Part shown: positions 5,535-9,667 of the stretch, piece by piece
Position numbering within the stretch: the first letter of the stretch is position 1
How the letters are laid out: every line of letters starts with the position of its first letter
DNA from: Peptococcaceae bacterium UBA3937
GTDB lineage: Bacteria > Bacillota > Peptococcia > DRI-13 > DTU073
NCBI GenBank assembly: GCA_002385735.1
Contig: DGEB01000008.1
Coordinates: 3,693 to 13,359, forward strand
Reading direction: 5' to 3'
DNA: 9,667 bases
Made by a program: the position numbers and the translations under genes
The notes under the pieces: generated by a model
Told to the model about the DNA's origin: nothing
Database searches by the model: none
What the model saw: only the letters and a program-made list of their open reading frames with translations

Positions 5535-5540
5535 ATTATA
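5535..5540 (-). promoter_or_regulatory. cysK promoter -10
   Basis: The minus strand reads TATAAT within an AT-rich run. The -35 position (about 5558-5563) reads AAGGGC, far from consensus, so the promoter may need an activator. The leader to the cysK ATG is about 42 bases, too short for a T-box. Confidence 0.5.
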
Positions 5541-5561
5541 TTAAAAAACTAAAAATTGCCC

Positions 5562-5590
5562 TTGAGAAACGCCGGAGCAAAAGGTATACT
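5562..5590 (+). promoter_or_regulatory. Sigma-A promoter of the DUF401 gene
   Basis: TTGAGA (5562-5567) and TATACT (5585-5590) are each one base off consensus, with an ideal 17-bp spacer. Transcription is expected near 5597. This rules out the upstream TTG at 5590 as a start codon on this transcript. It is divergent from, and close to, the cysK promoter. Confidence 0.7.
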
Positions 5591-5661
5591 TGAAAAAACG
5601 CCCTTACAACCTGGCAATCATCCCTTCCGCAAAAGCTGACAAATTTGAGGTGATAACTGAT

Positions 5662-6879
5662 ATGGAAGCATTGAAAAGCATCTTTGTCCTAATCGTCTTA
5701 CTCTTTATGGTCAGAAAGCGTCTCCATTTAGGGCACGCTTTTCTCTTGGCCACCGGCTTATTCGGGCTGTTGCACCAAATCAGCCCTAAAGAAATGGCCC
5801 TCATCGCCCTGGAGACCGTGCTGGACTCCTCCACTTTAATTGTGTTGGGGTCCCTTTACTTAATCAGGATCATGGAAAAAATCATTAACGATACCGGTGT
5901 GCAATCCCGCTTGGTGGCCAGTATCAAAAGCCTTACCGGGAACCCCCGCGCCGCGATGATCATCCTGCCCGGCTTGATCGGTTTACTGCCCAACCCCGGC
6001 GGGGCCAGGTTCTCTGCACCCATGGTTAAAGAAGCTTCCCGTGAATTAACGATTTCGCCGGAACAAAGCGCCGCCATCAATTATTATTTCCGTCATATCT
6101 GGGAGTTTTTCCTCCCCCTTTATCCGGCCAACCTGATCGCCGCCCAAATCATCGGTGTGCCGATCAGCCAGTTTTTGTTAATGATGTTCCCTTTTACGCC
6201 GATCACGATTCTGATTGGCTTAATCCTGTTCCGCAACATCCCCGGCCTCGCCGAAGCCAGGGAAAAACCGGAGGAGAAAGAAAAAGCCTCCTCTCAACTA
6301 TGGTTACACCTTAGCGAAGGGCTTCTCCCTATCCTCGCCATTTTGCTCCTCGTCATCGGCTTTAAAATCTCCATTCTGCCGTCCCTCGTAATGGTAATCG
6401 GGACAATGCTCCTCTTTTATCGCGTTGGTTTCGTCAAATGCCTGAAGATGATGAAAGAATCCCTGGCGCCCGGCATTTTTTACATGACCTTTGCTGCCAT
6501 CTACCTCAGTGAGGTCCTGCAAAAAAGCGGCAGCATCGAAGCGCTGCTTTCCTCAGTGGTCGCCAGTGGGCTCAATCCGCTCCTCATTACGATTTTCTTT
6601 CCCTTCCTCATCGGCTTGTTTAGCGGAATAACCCTGCCCGGCATTACCATCGCGCTGCCGATTATCCTTACCATAGCCGGGCCGGAGCAAACCCTCACCC
6701 TGGCCTGCCTGGCTTTTATGAGCAATTATGTCGGCGTAATGCTTTCGCCGACCCACCTTTGTTTGCTAATGTCCACGGAATATTTTGGCGCCAATCTGGC
6801 GCGCACGTACCGGTATTTATATCTTCCGGAAACAACCTTACTGGTTTTCAGTTTGCTCTATGCCTTTTGCCTCTTTTAA
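5662..6879 (+). CDS. DUF401-family multi-spanning membrane protein (putative transporter)
   Basis: The 405-residue product is almost entirely hydrophobic with roughly ten or more membrane segments. It shows the hallmarks of the DUF401 family: LPNPGGARFSAPMV (109-122), RHIWEFFLPLYP (144-155), GITLPG (322-327) and MLSPTHLCL (360-368). The NPGG and SPTH stretches, in the first and second halves, suggest two related half-domains as in ion-transporter-superfamily proteins. A charged cytoplasmic loop (about 198-212) separates them. The transported substrate is unknown. The ATG at 5662 is chosen because it has the Shine-Dalgarno GAGGTGA (5647-5653) eight bases upstream, and because the promoter -10 ends at 5590, excluding the longer frame from TTG 5590. 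Its stop overlaps that of the converging GntR gene, a possible regulator. Confidence 0.9.
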   Translation: MEALKSIFVLIVLLFMVRKRLHLGHAFLLATGLFGLLHQISPKEMALIALETVLDSSTLIVLGSLYLIRIMEKIINDTGVQSRLVASIKSLTGNPRAAMIILPGLIGLLPNPGGARFSAPMVKEASRELTISPEQSAAINYYFRHIWEFFLPLYPANLIAAQIIGVPISQFLLMMFPFTPITILIGLILFRNIPGLAEAREKPEEKEKASSQLWLHLSEGLLPILAILLLVIGFKISILPSLVMVIGTMLLFYRVGFVKCLKMMKESLAPGIFYMTFAAIYLSEVLQKSGSIEALLSSVVASGLNPLLITIFFPFLIGLFSGITLPGITIALPIILTIAGPEQTLTLACLAFMSNYVGVMLSPTHLCLLMSTEYFGANLARTYRYLYLPETTLLVFSLLYAFCLF

Positions 6880-7574
6880 CGGTCAGAAACGGGGCTTTCC
6901 AGGGAAAGCACTTCCAACAGGGCGTTTTCCGCACTTTCAATATGTTCCCGGGCGGCCTGTTTCGCTGCTTCAACATTACGGGCGGCAATGGCCTCCACTA
7001 TTTTCCGGTGCTCCGCCAAAGCAAACTTCAGCCGGCCTGGCGCCGTCAAACTTTTGGTCCTGATACGCTGGACCTGGTCGCGCAGTTCTTTCAACATGTT
7101 TTGCAAACGCTTGTTTTTAGCGGCCTGATAGATCAACTCATGAAAGCGCGTGTCCACGTCAATGGTTTTGACTAAATCGCTGCTCTCGTAATGAGCCGCC
7201 TCCAGCACCAGATTCCTTTCCATTTCTTCGATTTCTTCCGGAGTGGCTCTCGCTGCGGCCAGCCCCGCCGCTAATGCTTCCAAGGCGCCGCGCATTTCAA
7301 ATACATTGCAAAAATCCTTGATGGATAAGCCCGCCACATAGGCTCCTTTACGCGGAACCAGCACTATATAGCCCTCCTGTTCCAGTTTCCGGAGGGCCTC
7401 CCGCACCGGAGTGCGGCTTACGCCCATTTCTTCCGCCAATTCTTGTTCCATCAGCCTTTCGCCGGGCTTTAACACTTGCTGAAGAATCGCCTCGCGCAAG
7501 GTGTTATAGACCACTTTGCCCAAAGGCTGGTAATTGTCCAGTTCGATCCGTAAGTTTTTCTTTTCCATCATCAT
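6876..7574 (-). CDS. GntR-family transcriptional regulator, FadR/FCD subfamily
   Basis: The 232-residue product has an N-terminal winged helix-turn-helix (about 15-82), with the GntR signature PGERLMEQELAEEMGVSRTP and VREALRKLEQEGYI. The C-terminal all-helical FCD domain carries Asp141, His145, His189 and His211, matching the metal-binding tetrad that helps bind carboxylate effectors in this family. It is probably a dimeric repressor of a catabolic or transport gene. The start is one of three consecutive ATGs (7574, 7571, 7568), preceded by AGGAG five to eleven bases upstream; the TTG at 7595 is less likely because it lies before this Shine-Dalgarno. The neighbour DUF401 gene, converging with a 4-base overlap, and the PLD-like gene 52 bases upstream on the same strand are possible targets. 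The effector is unknown. Confidence 0.92.
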   Translation of the reverse strand: MMMEKKNLRIELDNYQPLGKVVYNTLREAILQQVLKPGERLMEQELAEEMGVSRTPVREALRKLEQEGYIVLVPRKGAYVAGLSIKDFCNVFEMRGALEALAAGLAAARATPEEIEEMERNLVLEAAHYESSDLVKTIDVDTRFHELIYQAAKNKRLQNMLKELRDQVQRIRTKSLTAPGRLKFALAEHRKIVEAIAARNVEAAKQAAREHIESAENALLEVLSLESPVSDR

Positions 7575-7592
7575 CCTGGCTCCTGTCTTGTT

Positions 7593-7630
7593 CAAGCTTT
7601 CCCTAATCAGTGCCCAAGCTTATAGCTATA
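7593..7630. promoter_or_regulatory. Repeat and palindromes between PLD-like and GntR genes
   Basis: CAAGCTT occurs at 7593-7599 and 7615-7621, 22 bases apart (about two helical turns), and each contains the palindrome AAGCTT. TATAGCTATA (7621-7630) is a perfect 10-bp palindrome covering the stop codon of the PLD-like gene. They fill the 51-base gap before the GntR gene and could be an autoregulatory site, but short palindromes also occur by chance. Confidence 0.3.
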
Positions 7631-9125
7631 CCGTAGAAAGTCCAGTGAATTCCTGGAAAAGGTAGAGGAATTTCTTCCAGCCTGATGTTTCCCGGTATTC
7701 TTCAAAGTCTACGGTATAAAACGCATCTTCGTTACTCCATATTTTGGTAAAGTAGTTTTCCACATCCTTCACGATTTTACTGTCATTGGTCGCCATGATC
7801 TTGAGATCCGTTTCCAAATTGTAGTCGGCGAGGTTCCTTCTCGTCAAATTCGCGGAACCGCCAAAAATCACACTATGGGCGCGTCCTTTCAGGAATACTA
7901 ATTTGGCATGGTATTGCTCCCCATGGGTCTTGTACCATCGAATCTTGATTTTCCCCTGGGACTTTTCATGGAGTTCATTGGCTACCGGTTTATTGGGAAT
8001 CCCGTTTTTCTCCAGCCCAAAGGCATCTTTATTGGCATCCAGGACCAGGCGGACCTCCACCCCACGTTCCGCGGCTTGCAGCAACCGGTGGATGACGGAA
8101 CGGTCCGACAGGTAAAACATCCCGATCCAGATCTGGTCACCTGCGCCGAGCGCATCCAACTCGTTCAGCAGGTGCTTTTTTATTTTCCCCTCGGTCAGAA
8201 GGCAAACCGTCACATTGGAGGGAGCCACATTCTCCCCGGAGGCCGGGTTTTCCGCAAGGGCGGTTTGCACCGGCTCTTTTAAAAGGGCATACATTTCGGC
8301 CACCTGTTCTTCTTCCCTGACCTGATAATCGATGGCCAACTCCTGCTTGCTCATTGCTGCGACCGCCCCTTCCGAAACCAGAAGGTCCTCAATAATCTTT
8401 CCTTCGACCACAAAAGCGATATTGGAATGATAAGCGCTGGCATCATGGGGATTAGCGGAAGAAATCAGCGCTTTTTGCTCGGTAACCAGCACCTTGCGGT
8501 GATTAGCTTTAAAATTCAGCATCTTCAGATAGGAACGCAGGGTCACCTTGGGCCCCTCTTTCCCGAAAATATTCGGAAGCCAGCCCTTCCCTTCCGTGCC
8601 CCACCAACGAAAAAGGGTATTCCAGATCCCCGAATAGAGCGGATTGGAGTCTCTTAAGGAGTTTAAGTCGGTGAAAATGACCGTAATGTCGTTTTCTTGC
8701 ATCAAGCGGAAATTTTCCGGCACATAAGAACCATAAAAATTATTGATCTCGTCCGTTATTACCACGATGTCAACAGCCGGGTTCTTTTGCTTTTTCTCCA
8801 CCAAATGTTGGGTTAAAGTATCCGTAAGTGCCGGATAGTCTGCTTCCGGCTGGGTGTGCAATTTATTAAACAAAAACATGTCGAGGACGATAAATTCCTG
8901 GGCCTGGTCCATAATCTCCAAAACTTTCGCAAAAATGTTTTGCTGGTGGACAATCATCCCATCCTGTTCGTAGGTTAAGTCGTAAAGAAACTCCACGCGC
9001 GAATTATGATACGGTTGACCGTCCAAAGTCAAGCCTTCTTCCAAGGGTTTGTAAATGCCGTATATCGCCACGATAACAATTACTCCCAAAAGAGCCCACA
9101 GAATGAACCTGAGCAATTTTTTCAC
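7626..9125 (-). CDS. Membrane-anchored phospholipase D-family protein
   Basis: The 499-residue product has an N-terminal membrane helix (about 6-24, after KKLLR) and two PLD-type domains. The first HKD-like motif has His209 and Lys211 (NHRKVLVTE), with SSAN at 222-225. The second has His406 and Lys408 (YHAKLVFLK), with GGSAN at 422-426. In both, the Asp normally five residues after the Lys is replaced, by Glu216 and Lys413. PLD-family enzymes use the two histidines to form and resolve a phosphohistidine on phosphodiesters such as phospholipids (cardiolipin synthase type) or nucleic acids; the substrate here is unknown. The GTG at 9125 is eight bases after GGAGG, and a TTG at 9128 is the alternative. 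The positive N-terminus and single helix suggest the bulk is outside the cell. The gene has its own extended -10 promoter and may be co-transcribed with the GntR gene. Confidence 0.88.
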   Translation of the reverse strand: MKKLLRFILWALLGVIVIVAIYGIYKPLEEGLTLDGQPYHNSRVEFLYDLTYEQDGMIVHQQNIFAKVLEIMDQAQEFIVLDMFLFNKLHTQPEADYPALTDTLTQHLVEKKQKNPAVDIVVITDEINNFYGSYVPENFRLMQENDITVIFTDLNSLRDSNPLYSGIWNTLFRWWGTEGKGWLPNIFGKEGPKVTLRSYLKMLNFKANHRKVLVTEQKALISSANPHDASAYHSNIAFVVEGKIIEDLLVSEGAVAAMSKQELAIDYQVREEEQVAEMYALLKEPVQTALAENPASGENVAPSNVTVCLLTEGKIKKHLLNELDALGAGDQIWIGMFYLSDRSVIHRLLQAAERGVEVRLVLDANKDAFGLEKNGIPNKPVANELHEKSQGKIKIRWYKTHGEQYHAKLVFLKGRAHSVIFGGSANLTRRNLADYNLETDLKIMATNDSKIVKDVENYFTKIWSNEDAFYTVDFEEYRETSGWKKFLYLFQEFTGLSTV

Positions 9126-9160
9126 CAAAACCCCCTCCAGAAGTAGATGGCATTTTCATT

Positions 9161-9190
9161 ATTATACCACAAACTATCGGCGGCGGGTAA
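9161..9190 (-). promoter_or_regulatory. Extended -10 promoter of the PLD-like gene
   Basis: The minus strand carries TGGTATAAT: consensus TATAAT (9166-9161) with the TG of an extended -10. A moderate -35, TTACCC (9190-9185), lies 18 bp upstream inside the end of the preceding gene. Transcription near 9154 gives a leader of about 28 bases containing the GGAGG site. Confidence 0.65.
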
Positions 9191-9667
9191 TTCCCCTCAG
9201 AAACAGGACGTTTACGCCTACCAGCACTAAGAACAGCCCCAAAAGGTCCAAACCGTCCCGCAAAGCGTTTAACTGGGGAAAAAGCACCAGCAATAGGAGC
9301 GCCCCGAGCAACTGGAGCAGCAAAAACAGCCCCATGGTTTTTGTTCGCCACCCCAACTGCCCCGCGCTTTTATTCAGTTTAGAACCAAATTGCCCGGCGC
9401 TTCTCCCCTGTTCGGCCCCAGGCTGCCCGGCGCTATTGGCCTGTTGTGATGCAGACGGCCAGGCTATTTTCCCCTTCACTTTAAACACCGGGCGCCCTTC
9501 CCTTGCCCTTGCCCCCCGCTCTGGGGCCCGCAAGGCGGAACCGCTTAATTGGAAGGGCTTTTCCTTCGGCCCCCTTAAGGTTTCTTTTTTGCGCACCGCA
9601 AAGTAGACCTCTTCAAGCCGTTCCCGGAAATCCTTCAGTTGAAAATCCTGGTCCTGGCATAAAGAAA
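9174..9667 (-). CDS. 3' part of an unrecognised two-helix membrane protein (runs off right edge)
   Basis: This frame is open from the right edge to a TAG at 9174-9176, giving 163 visible C-terminal residues; the start lies outside the window. A GTG at 9596 is in frame, but the upstream codons (QDQDFQLKDFRERLEEVYF) look like protein too, so it is probably internal. In order there is a charged amphipathic segment, a long Arg/Gly/Ala/Pro-rich linker (about 31-77), three 11-residue units starting SAGQ(P/F/L)G at 78, 89 and 100, and two hydrophobic helices (about 111-129 and 140-156) ending in TRRR. The linker is low in complexity and probably disordered. I cannot assign a family. A plus-strand frame over the same bases is less likely. 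The gene ends 48 bases before the PLD-like start, so the two may be functionally linked. Confidence 0.5.
   Translation of the reverse strand, partial: SLCQDQDFQLKDFRERLEEVYFAVRKKETLRGPKEKPFQLSGSALRAPERGARAREGRPVFKVKGKIAWPSASQQANSAGQPGAEQGRSAGQFGSKLNKSAGQLGWRTKTMGLFLLLQLLGALLLLVLFPQLNALRDGLDLLGLFLVLVGVNVLFLRGITRRR
9358..9434. repeat. 33-bp tandem repeat, three copies of a conserved core
   Basis: The 12-base core TGCCC(C/G)GCGCTT starts at 9358, 9391 and 9424 (the last copy ends CTA rather than CTT). The spacing is exactly 33 bases, or 11 codons. On the minus strand the core encodes (K/R/N)SAGQ, giving three 11-residue units in the linker of the membrane protein. The other 21 bases of each unit have diverged. 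Core conservation with codon-multiple spacing supports that minus-strand frame. Confidence 0.75.

Noticed and set aside
5487..5561. T-box or other riboswitch upstream of cysK
   Set aside because: The leader is only about 42 bases and shows no T-box motif or stable multi-helix fold; only the direct repeat is notable.
6759..7175. 138-codon plus-strand frame
   Set aside because: It begins inside the DUF401 gene and runs antisense to the GntR gene; both real genes have complete conserved motifs.
9055..9606. 183-codon plus-strand frame with CPALL repeats
   Set aside because: It starts antisense within the PLD-like gene and crosses that gene's promoter. The apparent repeat is the complement of the SAGQ repeat in the better-placed minus-strand frame.

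Overview
The window looks like part of a chromosome from a Gram-positive, Clostridia-like bacterium (Bacillota). It has roughly even base composition, purine-rich Shine-Dalgarno sites, frequent GTG/TTG starts, sigma-A-type promoters and a Gram-positive LexA box (GAAC-N4-GTTC). It also carries a Y-family polymerase paired with a YolD-like protein, a DUF401 membrane protein and a BtuR/CobO-type adenosyltransferase. The genus cannot be fixed from the sequence. I see no rRNA, tRNA, CRISPR array, transposase or phage structural gene, so this is mostly ordinary chromosome made of short independent transcription units.

Left third, plus strand (1-2872): an SOS-type unit of dinB-like polymerase (172-1392) and yolD-like gene (1340-1654) sits behind a sigma-A promoter with a LexA box inside its spacer. 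The start codon lies where transcription is predicted to begin, so the mRNA may be leaderless. Next come an unrecognised 61-codon ORF with a strong ribosome binding site, a T-depleted A-rich stretch ending in a perfect hairpin, and a rhomboid intramembrane protease with a TTG start and a terminator wrapped around its stop codon.

Middle, minus strand (2902-5540): cobalamin adenosyltransferase, a small TPR protein, a doubtful small ORF, and cysteine synthase with its own terminator and promoter. An 11-bp direct repeat lies over the expected cysK transcription start.

Right part: a DUF401 membrane protein (plus strand, divergent from cysK) runs tail to tail into a GntR/FCD regulator, with the two stop codons interleaved in one TTAA. 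Upstream of the regulator on the minus strand are a membrane-anchored phospholipase-D-family protein and the 3' end of an unrecognised two-helix membrane protein that carries a 33-bp tandem repeat and runs off the right edge.

Functionally the genes are a mixture: damage-inducible translesion synthesis, membrane proteolysis, cofactor and cysteine synthesis, transport and its possible regulation, and a membrane PLD-like enzyme. No wholly new multi-gene system stands out. The most unusual points are the predicted leaderless SOS promoter, the small ORF with its A-rich tail and hairpin, the altered HKD motifs of the PLD protein, the repeats before cysK, and the 11-residue repeat protein.
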